Positions 50,463 to 60,630 of a stretch of DNA of 64,000 nucleotides are shown piece by piece. The notes under the pieces were generated by a model that was not told where the DNA came from, searched no databases, and saw only the letters and a list, made by a program, of their open reading frames with translations. Made by a program: the position numbers and the translations under genes. How positions within the stretch are numbered: the first letter of the stretch is position 1; every line of letters begins with the position of its first letter. Origin of the DNA: Gluconobacter wancherniae NBRC 103581 (GTDB lineage Bacteria > Pseudomonadota > Alphaproteobacteria > Acetobacterales > Acetobacteraceae); the NCBI RefSeq assembly GCF_007988885.1, contig NZ_BJUZ01000001.1, forward strand, positions 992,001 through 1,056,000, in the 5' to 3' direction.

Positions 50463-51169
50463 GCGGTGGCCAGTTCTTCCATGATTGCTCTGGCGGCATG
50501 GACAGGGTTCGCAGCGCGCGTAATGGGCCGCCCCACGACAATCCAATCAGCTCCGGCTTGAGCTGCTTCTGTGGGCGTCATTATACGCTTCTGATCGTCT
50601 GAAGCACTTCCAGCGGGGCGAATGCCTGGGACAACGAGTTCGGGGGCGTCCCCCAATGCATCGCGCAACGGAGCGATTTCTTTGGCTGAGCAAACAAGGC
50701 CATCTGCACCAGCCCGAATTGCCAACTTTCCAAGACGCAGAACCTGCTCTTGAGGAGACGCCGATACGCCGATTTCAGAAAGGCCCGCAGCATCCATGCT
50801 GGTCAGAACTGTTACGGCCAAAAGCTTTGGTCGACGCAGGGCATCTGGAAAAGCCTCCTGGAGAGCTTCCTTGGCCCGGGAAATCATCTCGGTACCGCCT
50901 GCAGCATGAATAGTGGTTAAGGCAGGCTGCACGTGTGCCAAGGATTTCAATCCATGAGCAACAGTGTTGGGAATGTCATGCAGCTTCAGGTCGAGGAAAA
51001 GTGTGCGCCCTGCAGACACCGTTTTAACCGCGTCAAAACCGCATGAATATGTAAACTCAAGCCCTAGCTTGATAGCATCCACATCAGATCCAAAAGCTGA
51101 TACCCATGCCTCTGCCTGATCACGGCTCTGAGTATCAAGGGCAGCTATCAAGCGGGTACGTCTAGTCAT
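50459..51169 (-). CDS. pyrF: orotidine 5'-phosphate decarboxylase
   Basis: 236 residues. LIAALDTQSRDQAEAWVSAF at the start, the catalytic DxKxxD array in LFLDLKLHDIPNTVAHGLKS, and VPGIRPAGSASDDQKRIMTP with GADWIVVGRPITRA at the end cover the whole family. It makes UMP, the last step of de novo pyrimidine synthesis. It lies in a row with trpF and a LapA-type gene. Confidence 0.95.
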   Translation of the reverse strand: MTRRTRLIAALDTQSRDQAEAWVSAFGSDVDAIKLGLEFTYSCGFDAVKTVSAGRTLFLDLKLHDIPNTVAHGLKSLAHVQPALTTIHAAGGTEMISRAKEALQEAFPDALRRPKLLAVTVLTSMDAAGLSEIGVSASPQEQVLRLGKLAIRAGADGLVCSAKEIAPLRDALGDAPELVVPGIRPAGSASDDQKRIMTPTEAAQAGADWIVVGRPITRAANPVHAARAIMEELATA

Positions 51170-51176
51170 CGAACAA

Positions 51177-51503
51177 TCAGATCCGTTTTTCGGGGATATT
51201 TGCCGTTGGGGCGGCAGGGGTGTTTTGCAGGCGGTCCAGACGCTGATGCAGGTCGACCATCTGGGTCTCTAGCGTGCGGATATGGCTCTCTGCACGACGA
51301 GCTCTACTACGCTGACGTAGTTCTCCAATCCAGCCCGTGACCGTTCCGAAAAGGAGCCCGGCAACGCCCACGCCGAGTGCGAGGGTTCCAATTGAGAGGT
51401 GCCAGCCGAAGGAAATCAGCCAGATTGGTTCCAGGTCAGTATTGCTAAGAGCAAAAACAATAAGAACCGCAAGGAATATAACAATGATCAAAAGTCGCAG
51501 CAT
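51177..51503 (-). CDS. LapA-domain inner-membrane protein
   Basis: 108 residues with two membrane helices (LRLLIIVIFLAVLIVFALSN and IGTLALGVGVAGLLFGTVTG). NTDLEPIWLISF between them and a C-terminal coiled coil (SHIRTLETQMVDLHQRLDRL) follow. This is the LapA/YciS-type layout (lipopolysaccharide assembly protein A domain). The ATG at 51503 is chosen because the first helix follows directly. Only 7 bases separate it from pyrF. Confidence 0.8.
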   Translation of the reverse strand: MLRLLIIVIFLAVLIVFALSNTDLEPIWLISFGWHLSIGTLALGVGVAGLLFGTVTGWIGELRQRSRARRAESHIRTLETQMVDLHQRLDRLQNTPAAPTANIPEKRI

Positions 51504-52079
51504 GGGTCCTGTCCTATAGCGCCAGATGGATCGCGGCAAGATTCGTAGGTCAGCAGAAACGAAATGAAGCCTGGCAAGCCAGGTATCAACACAAAGTACG
51601 CTGGCAGAATATAACAGTTAAAGCGTAGGGTCGTTTCAGGCCTTTCTGCAGGGCCGGTTAACAATCTGAAAATAAGCAAAGGGGCCGATTGTAGCCGACG
51701 GCGCTCCAAGATGCCCTTTCCCCATCTTATGAAGGAATTGAGAAAGGCTCTTGGTGCAGGATTTTGTTATCAATATCCAAACGATTATCTTGTGCCTCAC
51801 ACAGCATTCGCGAAAAAAATTGTATGCTTTCCAAACTTTTTATCATTTACTGAATAATAAGAAATTTTTCTCACTGACTAGAACGTCTATAGCCCTGAAT
51901 AATTCATGAAACGCTAAGTTAGACGTCGTCATGGGAGAAAAATTTGAGGTCTTTATTATATTTCCCGCCACGAAATAGCATGTCTGGCCAAATTGCTGGC
52001 AGCGTGAGAAAAGCAACACAGGATATCGTCCGTCCGGCCTGAGAAGGGGCGGTCACTCATACAGTGTCTGAAGGGTAGA
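51504..52079. other. intergenic region before secB
   Basis: Nearly 580 bases without a supported gene. A 73-residue leftward frame (51488-51709) has hydrophobic stretches but no family-like features or ribosome binding site. The part at 51770-51950 is AT-rich and probably contains promoters for secB and the leftward operon. Confidence 0.5.
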
Positions 52080-52607
52080 ATGAACGAGCACGATCACGCT
52101 GATACGCTTGGAGGAGCTTCCAGCTCCAATAATGCTGTCAAACCTGCCAATGGCACACCCTCGCTTGTCATCGGCTCTCAGTACCTTCGTTCCATCTCGA
52201 TGGACGTGCAAAATACTCCGGACGTTTTCCGCGACATCCCATCTCAGCCCCATCTTGCAATGGCACTCGACGTAACGGGAAGACAGCTTGCAGACGGACA
52301 GATGAGCTTTGAAGTGTGCGTTGTCGTGCGGGCACATGGTCTCGCGGCAGCTCCGACACAAGAAGAACCCAACCCACGCGTCCTTTACGATCTCAATGTC
52401 TCGTATGCTGGTCTTTTTGCCCTCAAGGACATTACTGCTCAGGATCAGGTTGAACCACTTCTTCTCGTTGAAGCTCCAACATATATTTTCCCAGCCCTTC
52501 GTGGGGCGCTCTTGAATACAATAAGAGAAGCAGGATTTCCGACGTCCAATATTCAGCCCGTCGACTTTGAGGCGCTATGGCATACACGTCGGGCGCAACA
52601 GGCCTGA
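52080..52607 (+). CDS. secB: protein-export chaperone SecB
   Basis: 175 residues. SLVIGSQYLRSISMDVQNTP, VTGRQLADGQMSFEVCVVV, LYDLNVSYAGLFAL and VEAPTYIFPALRGALLNTIR are the successive SecB blocks. It keeps preproteins unfolded and passes them to SecA. A low-complexity N-terminal extension of about 20 residues precedes the core. AAGGGT precedes the ATG. Confidence 0.95.
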   Translation: MNEHDHADTLGGASSSNNAVKPANGTPSLVIGSQYLRSISMDVQNTPDVFRDIPSQPHLAMALDVTGRQLADGQMSFEVCVVVRAHGLAAAPTQEEPNPRVLYDLNVSYAGLFALKDITAQDQVEPLLLVEAPTYIFPALRGALLNTIREAGFPTSNIQPVDFEALWHTRRAQQA

Positions 52608-52644
52608 AAACCCGCAATTTTTACAGGATCGGGGTTTTGCTCTG

Positions 52645-55600
52645 ATGAAAGACTATATCCTCACGTCTCCTGCATTCTCGGGCCCCAATCCCCCTCTTTG
52701 GGGGATATTCGATCCCGGATGGTACCGCGAACATTATGGACGCCGACTGCAGCAGGAGATCAATGAGAGAGGAGAGGCCGATCCTGAAATATTAGAACTA
52801 AATGATTTGTGGCTTGAGCAGCACTGGAGCAATACCGGGGCCGCTGAAGGCTTTTCACCTAACCGTTTCTTCGACGAGGGGTGGTATCTTCGTGAGAATA
52901 TTGATGTTCGCAATGGAGTAAAACGCGACGGGATTTTTGACGCCGGATTTCTACATTATTGTGAAAGCGGCTTTCGTGGCCGAACACCACACTGGCTCTT
53001 TTCGGAAGATAACTATTTTCGTGAAAACCCGGATCTCAGTCCACATGCACTGATTTCGCAGGGATATTGCAATGGCTACGACCATTATTTAAGGGTCGGA
53101 GACCTCGAGAAACGCATTTCTCACATTTTTTTTGATCCTGCCGTTTTTCAGGCTGAGTGTTTCAAATCCAATATTGTTTTTGATTTTACCAGAAGCGCAT
53201 TTGGCCAGTTTCTAGAAGACGAACAACGTTCCTCTCTTCGTTGCTCGTGGTACTTTGATCCTCAGTGGTATCTTGAGAAGTATCCTGAAGTCAGAAAATC
53301 TATTGAAACCGGTCAATTCTCGGGGCCACTCCATCACTACCTAACTAATACTTCACCCGGAGATTTTGATCCCAATCCATGTTTCAGTGAAGCACATTAT
53401 CGCGCCACATCGGCTGATGTGGCGGCAATTGTCGCGAATGGTGGTTTCCGCAATGGCTATGCACATTTCGTTGCTTTCGGCGCGAAAGAACTGCGCTCTC
53501 CACACCCAGACCTTGATCTTGCTGCTTTCTCACGCAAGCCCGAAACGACAAGAGCACTGCTTGAAGGGAAAGCAGCAGACGCATTTGCACTATGGATATC
53601 TGGGCAGATAAGTACCGAGACAGCACTTGAGACTGAAACTGCAACTCCAGGTCAGTATCGGGCTTTGGATTTTATGCGTGCTGATAGCCTTCTGCCGGGC
53701 GCAGTCCGTGCACCGATGGATTTCCGATGCTTGCATAGTCCAAAAACGAGTATCATTATCTGTGTAAAGAATGCTTTTCACGCACTTATGGCCTCATTAG
53801 GCGCTCTGCAAAGCAACACTCACAGCGATCTCCAGGTTATTGTTATTGATACGGGCTCTACAGATCAGACCCGTAATCTTGAGCGCTTTGCACGCGGTCT
53901 TGTCATACTACGCCCTCAAGATAGAATGAAGCATTCCCAATTACTTGCATTAGCTCTTGAAGAGACATCTTCAAAAAATATTCTATTGATGGAAGCTGGA
54001 GTTCAGCCGTTCCCAGGTGCCATCTCTGCTGCGCGCTTAGCTTTGCAAGATACAGATATCTCCGTTCTTGGGGGGCAGATCCTCAATCTTGATGGATCTG
54101 TAGCCGAAGCGGGCGCTATTCTGTGGAGGAATGGAAACCTGACCCGTTATGGCCAAGGGATGAAAGCTGGCGCCCCAGAAATTGCATTCCGCAGGGACGT
54201 GAGCACTTTCACGTCTGGAATGATTTTTTGCGATGCGAGCCGACTGGCAGAATGCGCGCCCAATGCGGATAAATTCCGCACATCAGATGCGAGGTACGCT
54301 GCCCTGTGTCTGATGATGGCGGGAAATGAAGGGCGCATCGTATACGATCCATCCGTTCTAGCGCGATCTCCCGTCCAATCGGCATCTGACGAGTTCAAGA
54401 AAAGTGAGGATCGTGCGGTTATTCGCCAGATGTTCGCTGGGTCGCTCTCACGTCAGCCTTTGACAAACACGCCACTCATGAAAGCCCGGGATGTCTCAGG
54501 ACGACCAACCGTCCTGATCCTTTGTGAGGATATCCCACGTTTAGAACGTGGTGGGCAGGCACAGCGTGCGCTTTCTCTTATCACGGCACTGGACTCTGAT
54601 GGCTACCAGGTCACGGTATTCCCCTTGAATGGCGGGGACGGGGACCGAATACTCAACGCGTTGGATTTTCCGCCAACAGTTGAAATCATGTCGCACTCTA
54701 ATCTCGGTACGCTGGGAAGCTTTCTGGAAGATCGACCCAGCTGTTTCTCGTCGGTCTGGATCCTCGGCACCCGCACACTTCAGCGCTCATCTCCCCTGCT
54801 GGAGCAGTACGCCGCATGCCTCCCTGAGCGTGGCATCATCCTAGATACAAACCAGCTTCATTCGCTCGAAGAGCATCACCGCAGATTGGTCGGCTGCAAT
54901 AATGACGAAGTCAAACTGCTGGCCGATACGGCAGGCGAGCTCTCTGCCGCATGGATATGCCAGTCTATCGTCGCCAGCAACGATGAAGAAGCGGATGTTC
55001 TGCGGAGACTGGGCTACACTCATGTACATGTACTCGGTCACTCTTTGCCAGAAGCCACTATAGAAATTCCGGACTTCGATCGGCGGAAAGGTCTTCTATT
55101 TGCCTTTCCCGTTTTGAATTCCGGGGACGCTGTGCACGATGGGCTCGACTGGTTCATGCAAAACGTCATGCGCAAGCTTGATCGGCTTTTACCGCCTGAC
55201 GCTACGATGTTGATTGCCGGCTATCGAGGGGAAAGGGTTGATTTCACTCCGTATGGACGCTTCAGACGTATTGAGGCTCTTGAAGACCCCTCACATCTCA
55301 AAGATGCCTATCGTGATCGGCGGGTTCTCATTGCCCCAACCCGGGTTACCGGTGGCAAACCCTATGAAGTGTTGGCCGCTGCATCGGCAGGACTGCCGGG
55401 GGTACTAGGCAATAATATTTTTCAGCAGTTGAACTGGGCTGAAGGCGAATCTGCGCTGAATGGTGGCACGAGCGATGCAGATCGTTTCGCGCAGTCGGTA
55501 GCAAGCCTGTATGCTGATAAAGAACTGTGGACGCGCCTCAGTGCACATGCGCGAATTCAGGCTACGACTGATGCTTCAGCAGAGGGGTTCCGTTTAAAGA

Positions 55601-55815
55601 TCTGCAGCATCATGGCAGATGCAATGCAGGAAAACGCCGTGCAGGGCTATGTTTTTGCGAAAAAAGAAGCCGCCCAAATCCCTTACATCCTGAACCCAGC
55701 TCCGCTAAATCTGGAACCACAGAAGCGTCCGGAGCCTGATACAGAGATACCTGAATCAGACGAAAGCCCGGACACACAAACGTTTTCACCCCGTCTGGGT
55801 ATCTCCTTTACCTGA
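52645..55815 (+). CDS. large multidomain glycosyltransferase (GT2 plus GT4-like)
   Basis: 1056 residues. The first 330 residues contain several repeats of the FDPGWY / FDEGWYLREN / FDPQWYLEKYPEV / FSEAHY type, seen in surface-polysaccharide glycosyltransferases. A GT2 domain starts near residue 366 (TSIIICVKNAFHALMASLGA with VIVIDTGSTDQT). A GT4-like region starts near 620 (VLILCEDIPRLERGGQAQRA), and its acceptor/donor end RVLIAPTRVTGGKPYEVLAA lies near residue 890. It probably builds surface glycan. I chose the ATG at 52645, 37 bases after secB. Confidence 0.82.
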   Translation: MKDYILTSPAFSGPNPPLWGIFDPGWYREHYGRRLQQEINERGEADPEILELNDLWLEQHWSNTGAAEGFSPNRFFDEGWYLRENIDVRNGVKRDGIFDAGFLHYCESGFRGRTPHWLFSEDNYFRENPDLSPHALISQGYCNGYDHYLRVGDLEKRISHIFFDPAVFQAECFKSNIVFDFTRSAFGQFLEDEQRSSLRCSWYFDPQWYLEKYPEVRKSIETGQFSGPLHHYLTNTSPGDFDPNPCFSEAHYRATSADVAAIVANGGFRNGYAHFVAFGAKELRSPHPDLDLAAFSRKPETTRALLEGKAADAFALWISGQISTETALETETATPGQYRALDFMRADSLLPGAVRAPMDFRCLHSPKTSIIICVKNAFHALMASLGALQSNTHSDLQVIVIDTGSTDQTRNLERFARGLVILRPQDRMKHSQLLALALEETSSKNILLMEAGVQPFPGAISAARLALQDTDISVLGGQILNLDGSVAEAGAILWRNGNLTRYGQGMKAGAPEIAFRRDVSTFTSGMIFCDASRLAECAPNADKFRTSDARYAALCLMMAGNEGRIVYDPSVLARSPVQSASDEFKKSEDRAVIRQMFAGSLSRQPLTNTPLMKARDVSGRPTVLILCEDIPRLERGGQAQRALSLITALDSDGYQVTVFPLNGGDGDRILNALDFPPTVEIMSHSNLGTLGSFLEDRPSCFSSVWILGTRTLQRSSPLLEQYAACLPERGIILDTNQLHSLEEHHRRLVGCNNDEVKLLADTAGELSAAWICQSIVASNDEEADVLRRLGYTHVHVLGHSLPEATIEIPDFDRRKGLLFAFPVLNSGDAVHDGLDWFMQNVMRKLDRLLPPDATMLIAGYRGERVDFTPYGRFRRIEALEDPSHLKDAYRDRRVLIAPTRVTGGKPYEVLAAASAGLPGVLGNNIFQQLNWAEGESALNGGTSDADRFAQSVASLYADKELWTRLSAHARIQATTDASAEGFRLKICSIMADAMQENAVQGYVFAKKEAAQIPYILNPAPLNLEPQKRPEPDTEIPESDESPDTQTFSPRLGISFT

Positions 55816-55831
55816 GCTACAGAGATTTTTT

Positions 55832-57244
55832 ATGACCGCACCAGCACCCTCGGCACTTGATGCTGTTCTGAACCATATTGATGCGGATAGTGAGAATGCG
55901 GTTGGGCGCCTCTTCGAGCTCCTGCGCATTCCAAGCATTTCGACACAACCCGCACATGCCGCAGATTGTCGCGCAGCAGCCGAGTGGTTCCGCAAAGACC
56001 TTGCAAGCCTCGGTTTCTCCTCATCCACACGTGAAGTGAAATGGGCGGCGCCAGGGCATCCAATGGTCGTAGCGCATGGAGAGGGCGAGGGAACGCATGT
56101 CCTGTTCTATGGTCATTACGACGTCCAGCCGACCGATCCGGAAAACCTCTGGCGGGCTCCGGCTTTTGAGCCTCAGCTTGTTACCGATGCGTCGGGACGC
56201 AAAGTCATCGTTGCACGTGGCGCGAGTGACGACAAAGGGCAGGTAATGACCTTCCTGGAAGCCTGTCGTGCATGGAAAGAGGTCCATGGCAGCCTTCCAG
56301 TCCGCGTCAGTGTGCTCCTTGAAGGTGAAGAGGAATGTGGGGGCTCCAACCTTCTGCCGTTCCTTAAGGAAAATGCGGCAGAACTGAAAGCCGATGTTGT
56401 TCTTGTCTGTGACACGGCTATGGCAGATCGCAGAACACCCGGGATCACGACATCCCTGCGAGGGATGATGGCCGATGAGGTTCTCATTGAATGCGCATCC
56501 CATGATCTGCATTCCGGGGTTTACGGCAACGCGGCGGCTAATCCCATTGCGGTGCTATGCAATGTTCTCGCGACACTGCGTGATTCCGATGGTCGCGTGA
56601 CGCTGCCGGGGTTTTATGATGGCGTAAAAGTCCCAGACGATGCAACACGTGCCCAGTGGCGTGAACTCTTCCCCGATGATAGCGCTTTGCTTGAGGAAGC
56701 TGGTCTTTCCATCGCTGCCGGCGAAAAGGGCTTCACGGCGGTAGAACAGACCTGGTGCCGTCCGAGCTGTGAAATAAACGGTATTTCGGGTGGTTATGAA
56801 GGCGAAGGCTTCAAGACCGTTCTTCCTGCTAAAGCCATGGCGAAGGTCTCGTTCCGCCTGGTCCCCGGGCAAAATCCTGACCTCATACGTGAGGCATTCC
56901 GCGCCCATGTACGAGCCCTCCTTCCAGCTGATGCCACTGTCACTTTCACACCACATGGTGGCTCACCGGGCTTCGAAGTTTCCAATGGCAGCGCCTATCT
57001 TTCTCCAGCACTCAATGCATTGGGAGATGAGTGGGGTGTACCAGCCGTAACAATGGGATGCGGTGGATCCATTCCCGTGGCTGGGGAGGTCCGCGAAGCA
57101 CTGGGACTTGATGCTCTTATGGTTGGTTTTGCTCAGGCAGATGATCGGATCCACTCTCCTAACGAACAGTATGGTCTGGATTCATTCCACAAGGGCACAC
57201 GCTCATGGGCGCGCATCCTCGCTGCTCTGGCGGACGTGAAGTAA
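55832..57244 (+). CDS. M20-family dipeptidase
   Basis: 470 residues. [20 protein letters not shown] holds the first metal His and Asp; GEEECGGSN holds the catalytic/metal Glu pair; [16 protein letters not shown], then [12 protein letters not shown] (dimerisation-domain His), and [20 protein letters not shown] (last His) follow. This set is typical of the CNDP/ArgE-like di-zinc dipeptidases of about 460 residues. The substrate is not predictable beyond small peptides or N-acyl amino acids. It starts 16 bases after the glycosyltransferase. Confidence 0.9.
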   Translation: MTAPAPSALDAVLNHIDADSENAVGRLFELLRIPSISTQPAHAADCRAAAEWFRKDLASLGFSSSTREVKWAAPGHPMVVAHGEGEGTHVLFYGHYDVQPTDPENLWRAPAFEPQLVTDASGRKVIVARGASDDKGQVMTFLEACRAWKEVHGSLPVRVSVLLEGEEECGGSNLLPFLKENAAELKADVVLVCDTAMADRRTPGITTSLRGMMADEVLIECASHDLHSGVYGNAAANPIAVLCNVLATLRDSDGRVTLPGFYDGVKVPDDATRAQWRELFPDDSALLEEAGLSIAAGEKGFTAVEQTWCRPSCEINGISGGYEGEGFKTVLPAKAMAKVSFRLVPGQNPDLIREAFRAHVRALLPADATVTFTPHGGSPGFEVSNGSAYLSPALNALGDEWGVPAVTMGCGGSIPVAGEVREALGLDALMVGFAQADDRIHSPNEQYGLDSFHKGTRSWARILAALADVK

Positions 57245-57245
57245 G

Positions 57246-58250
57246 ATGATCAACCGGCTGCCCATTGCTCTAACGCTCGGAGATCCTGCTGGTATCGGGC
57301 CAGAGCTGGCTGCCGCTGCATGGCGTGAACTCCGCTCCACAAACCAGATCTTCTTCTGGATTGGCCCGGCATCGCTGATTGAAGGCGGGGTCCCTGTAAA
57401 TCGGATCAGCGCACCAGCAGAAGCAGATTCTGTCTTTGCCCATGCGCTGCCCGTCATCGACATGCCATGCCATGCTCCTGTCGTCCCAGGAAAACCAGAT
57501 CCGCTAAATGCCGTAACGACCGTCGCCAGTATCGAACTCGCCGTGCAGTTTGCATTAAGTGGTGAAGCGGGGGGTGTGGTCACCAACCCTATTGCCAAAC
57601 ATGTTCTGGCTCAGGCGGGTTTTCCATATCCAGGGCACACAGAGTTCCTTGCGGCCCTTTGCAGGGTGCCGGGCAGGGAAGTCATGATGCTAGCATCACC
57701 CGAACTCAAGGTTGTGCCCGTCACGATCCATGTTTCCCTGCGACACGCACTGGACAGCCTGACAAGCGAACGGATCGAGACAGTTACCCGACTCACAAAC
57801 GCGGCATTGAAACGCGATTTTGGCATTGCCAGTCCGAGACTGGCAATGGCCGGACTCAATCCTCATGCTGGAGAGCATGGCATGATGGGCACGGAAGAAC
57901 AGACAATCATTATGCCTGCCGTTGAACGGCTCCGAAGTCTGGGAGTGAATGTATCAGACCCCATGCCACCCGATACGATGTTCAGCGCAACGGCTCGCCC
58001 TCATTATGATGCCGCCATCTGCATGTATCATGACCAGGCTCTGATACCGCTCAAGACTCTCGATATGGCGCAGGGCGTCAACATCACGCTTGGTCTTCCG
58101 ATCGTCCGCACCTCGCCTGATCATGGTACTGCTTTTGACATTGCTTCCTCGGTGACAAGTACTGCCGGAAGAGCGAGTGCAAGCAGCCTCCTCGCCGCAA
58201 TCCGGATTGCAATCGAAATGTCGCAGCATAGACTGGGAGCAAAAAAATGA
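57246..58250 (+). CDS. pdxA: 4-hydroxythreonine-4-phosphate dehydrogenase
   Basis: 334 residues. [18 protein letters not shown] at the start, [14 protein letters not shown] (metal His), [20 protein letters not shown] and [19 protein letters not shown] (further His ligands), and [13 protein letters not shown] at the end are the PdxA blocks. It oxidises 4-phosphohydroxy-threonine in pyridoxal phosphate synthesis. Its stop overlaps the pdxJ start by four bases. Confidence 0.96.
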   Translation: MINRLPIALTLGDPAGIGPELAAAAWRELRSTNQIFFWIGPASLIEGGVPVNRISAPAEADSVFAHALPVIDMPCHAPVVPGKPDPLNAVTTVASIELAVQFALSGEAGGVVTNPIAKHVLAQAGFPYPGHTEFLAALCRVPGREVMMLASPELKVVPVTIHVSLRHALDSLTSERIETVTRLTNAALKRDFGIASPRLAMAGLNPHAGEHGMMGTEEQTIIMPAVERLRSLGVNVSDPMPPDTMFSATARPHYDAAICMYHDQALIPLKTLDMAQGVNITLGLPIVRTSPDHGTAFDIASSVTSTAGRASASSLLAAIRIAIEMSQHRLGAKK

Positions 58251-58948
58251 TCCGCCTTGGTGTGAACATTGACCATGTGGCCACTCTTAGGAACGCTCGC
58301 GGTGGTTCTGCCCCTGACCCCGTGGCAGCGGCCAGACTGGCGCTGACATCAGGTGCAGACGGCATAACGGCTCATCTGCGTGAAGACAGGCGACACATCC
58401 GCGACGCAGATATGCCCCGCCTGAAAGCACTGGATGCGCCTCTTAATTTCGAGATGGCCGCAACGGACGAGATGATCCGCATTGCATGTGCGCTTGGACC
58501 TCATGCCTGTTGTTTGGTCCCAGAGCGTCGGGAAGAAGTGACAACAGAGGGTGGCTTGGATGTAGCAGGGCAGAAGGGTACGCTCGCTGCAAAAATCAGC
58601 CTTCTGAAAGCGGCCGGAATTCGGGTGTCGCTCTTCATCGACCCCGACCGCAAACAGATTGAAACCGCAGCTTCACTTGGGGCGCCCGTTATCGAACTGC
58701 ACACTGGAGCTTACGCGCATGGCGGAGCAGGGGAACTTGAGCGCCTTCAGAAGGCAGCGCTAGTTGCCGCGGATTGCGGACTGGAACTTCATGCAGGTCA
58801 TGGCCTGAATTATGAAAACGTTGGCCCCATAGCGAAACTGCAAGGTCTGGCAGAGCTGAATATTGGCCACTTCCTGATTGGTCAGGCCATTTTCGATGGG
58901 CTCGGACCCGTAGTCAGCAAAATGAAGAGTCTGATTTCACAGAAATAG
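58247..58948 (+). CDS. pdxJ: pyridoxine 5'-phosphate synthase
   Basis: 233 residues. [18 protein letters not shown] is the PdxJ signature, with [35 protein letters not shown] and [14 protein letters not shown] also conserved. It joins the PdxA product with deoxyxylulose phosphate to form pyridoxine phosphate, so pdxA-pdxJ form one functional and translational unit. Confidence 0.96.
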   Translation: MIRLGVNIDHVATLRNARGGSAPDPVAAARLALTSGADGITAHLREDRRHIRDADMPRLKALDAPLNFEMAATDEMIRIACALGPHACCLVPERREEVTTEGGLDVAGQKGTLAAKISLLKAAGIRVSLFIDPDRKQIETAASLGAPVIELHTGAYAHGGAGELERLQKAALVAADCGLELHAGHGLNYENVGPIAKLQGLAELNIGHFLIGQAIFDGLGPVVSKMKSLISQK

Positions 58949-58962
58949 AGTTTGCGTAACAT

Positions 58963-58987
58963 GAGCGGAGGGAAATTCCCTCCGCTC
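58963..58987. terminator. inverted repeat between convergent genes
   Basis: Arms GAGCGGAGGGAA and TTCCCTCCGCTC meet around a single A, giving a 25-base hairpin just after pdxJ and just before the convergent lipoprotein stop. No T-run is present, but the position suits a bidirectional terminator. Confidence 0.65.
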
Positions 58988-58994
58988 AGCCCTG

Positions 58995-59591
58995 TTACTT
59001 CCCCGCAGGCTGAATGACTGATTTCTTCGGATCACCACTGAAATCAGGAACATACTGTCCCGACTGCGTAGAATACGTTGCACTGGTACTCTGGGCAGGG
59101 GTTGCAGGCGGATGGAAGGCGGACACCGGGCCGAATATGCCGCCCGCAGAGTGCATCGTCGCTTCGCGCTGACGTGCACAGCCACGTGTGATGATGGAGC
59201 AAATGCCATCTTCACCGACGTATTCGTCATCATTACCGCTGTAATGCACTTCAGAAACGCGATCATGATCCATACGCACGATCATGCGGCAGGCAGTACC
59301 ACCACCCCCAATCGCAGACTGATAGATACTGACGAACGACTGAACGGGAATCAGGGTTGAGTCTGGCACGGCAGGAAGCGGCATGCTGCCGTCATACTGC
59401 CAGATCTCGGTCGTATCGTTGAGTTTCTTCGTGGAGCCGGGAGTACCGGCACATGCCTGAAGGTCATATCCGGTCATTCCGACCATCTCGAACTGTGCCC
59501 TGTGGGCGCTCCGGGATTCGAAATACCCACACCCGCTCAGGGCTGCTGAGGCAGAGATTGCTGCAACAGCACGCAGAAAAAAGGGACGCAT
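58995..59591 (-). CDS. lipoprotein of unknown function (198 aa)
   Basis: The signal peptide RPFFLRAVAAISASAALSGC ends in a lipobox. The next part (FEMVGMTGYDLQACAGTPGS, TTEIWQYDG) resembles small outer-membrane lipoproteins of the SmpA/OsmE type in pattern only. Four further Cys residues (CRMIV, GICSIITRGC) may form disulfides. The C-terminal 50 residues are Ser/Thr/Pro-rich. AGGAGA precedes the ATG pair; I used the second. Confidence 0.75.
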   Translation of the reverse strand: MRPFFLRAVAAISASAALSGCGYFESRSAHRAQFEMVGMTGYDLQACAGTPGSTKKLNDTTEIWQYDGSMPLPAVPDSTLIPVQSFVSIYQSAIGGGGTACRMIVRMDHDRVSEVHYSGNDDEYVGEDGICSIITRGCARQREATMHSAGGIFGPVSAFHPPATPAQSTSATYSTQSGQYVPDFSGDPKKSVIQPAGK

Positions 59592-59780
59592 CATGTCTCC
59601 TGTGAGAGAGGCACCGTCTATGCTGCCAGTGAACTGACTTGTTATGAAACGGCATGGAAAGGTGGAACGGATTACCTTTCCCTACAGGAGAAAGAACGTC
59701 TGGGGTAGGGTAAACGGGTTTCGCAGTTGTAAGCGATAGGTTACACGGCGGTACTGATTTTCATACAGGAGTGCCATTCC

Positions 59781-60005
59781 ATGGCCGATATTACCCCTTC
59801 CGAGGTCAAGCGTCTCCAGACAACCCTGCAGCGCCTGCTGGGTTCACCCAAGCTCACTGTCACCGCTCCGACCCGTAAGGGCATGAGCGTTGAAATCGCA
59901 GTAGCGGGCGAGCTTATTGGCACGGTGCACCGTGATGAAGACGAAGGCGAAGTCTCCTACGCAGTCCACATCACGGTTCTGGAAGAAGACCTTCCCGCTG
60001 CCTGA
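59781..60005 (+). CDS. DUF3126 family protein
   Basis: 74 residues. TPSEVKRLQTTLQRLLGSPK followed by VEIAVAGELIGTVHRDEDEG and EVSYAVHITVLEEDLPA matches the small alphaproteobacterial DUF3126 family over its full length. CAGGAG lies upstream of the ATG. No function is established. Confidence 0.88.
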   Translation: MADITPSEVKRLQTTLQRLLGSPKLTVTAPTRKGMSVEIAVAGELIGTVHRDEDEGEVSYAVHITVLEEDLPAA

Positions 60006-60009
60006 TTGA

Positions 60010-60534
60010 TCAGCTGTGCTGAACGGACCCCGGCATTTCAAAGCGCGTGATTTTCCAGCTCCAGTGCTCGAACTTCATGTGCAGGACGAAAGGGGTCCGG
60101 CCAGGCTGATCAACCTGGGCTTCAAATTTCCCTAGACTGACAAAATGAGCATGAATGCTACCAAGATCCGGTAGCACAGCCCCAGTTGCTCCACCTTGGG
60201 GAATCATCTGGCGGGCTGTCGAGAGAAGCGTCGCCGGAGACAGTTGCACATCAATCGCATGAGACACTGCCGCCCCAGCAAATGAGCTTCCGAATCCTGG
60301 AAGATCATCATCAGCCACAGGGGCCGGCGGAAGAATTTCTTCCTTTAGGGAATGCGTCAGAGAGCTCCAGTCCACATGAGGTGCGAGCATTCCCGGATTA
60401 TTGCCATTCAGGGCACGGTCAATATCCCAGAGGGCAAGATAGGGCGAAACCGCATAAGCCGCGATGGCTGCACCCACGCTAACGCCAAAACCGTTACGCA
60501 CCTTTGGGCTGATTTTTCGAAACCCGTACTGCAT
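60010..60534 (-). CDS. DUF2939-like protein
   Basis: 174 residues. One N-terminal hydrophobic anchor (VSVGAAIAAYAVSPYLALWD) is followed by LWDIDRALNGNNPGMLAPHV, DWSSLTHSLKEEI and a beta-rich end (FVLHMKFEHWSWKITRFEMP), the typical DUF2939 pattern. Probably a periplasmic or membrane-anchored protein. The stop is 5 bases from the convergent DUF3126 stop. Confidence 0.75.
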   Translation of the reverse strand: MQYGFRKISPKVRNGFGVSVGAAIAAYAVSPYLALWDIDRALNGNNPGMLAPHVDWSSLTHSLKEEILPPAPVADDDLPGFGSSFAGAAVSHAIDVQLSPATLLSTARQMIPQGGATGAVLPDLGSIHAHFVSLGKFEAQVDQPGRTPFVLHMKFEHWSWKITRFEMPGSVQHS

Positions 60535-60630
60535 TATCCTGAGTGCTCCGCTCGGTCCCACACGGGGAAGGGGTGGATTATGCGAATCTAACGTCTATGC
60601 GGGGGCAAAGTCAGCAATTATCTTCATCAG

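Noticed and set aside
51488-51709. 73-codon leftward frame upstream of the LapA-type gene
   Set aside because: It overlaps the LapA start and has no ribosome binding site or recognisable motif. Its hydrophobic pattern is not enough for a call.
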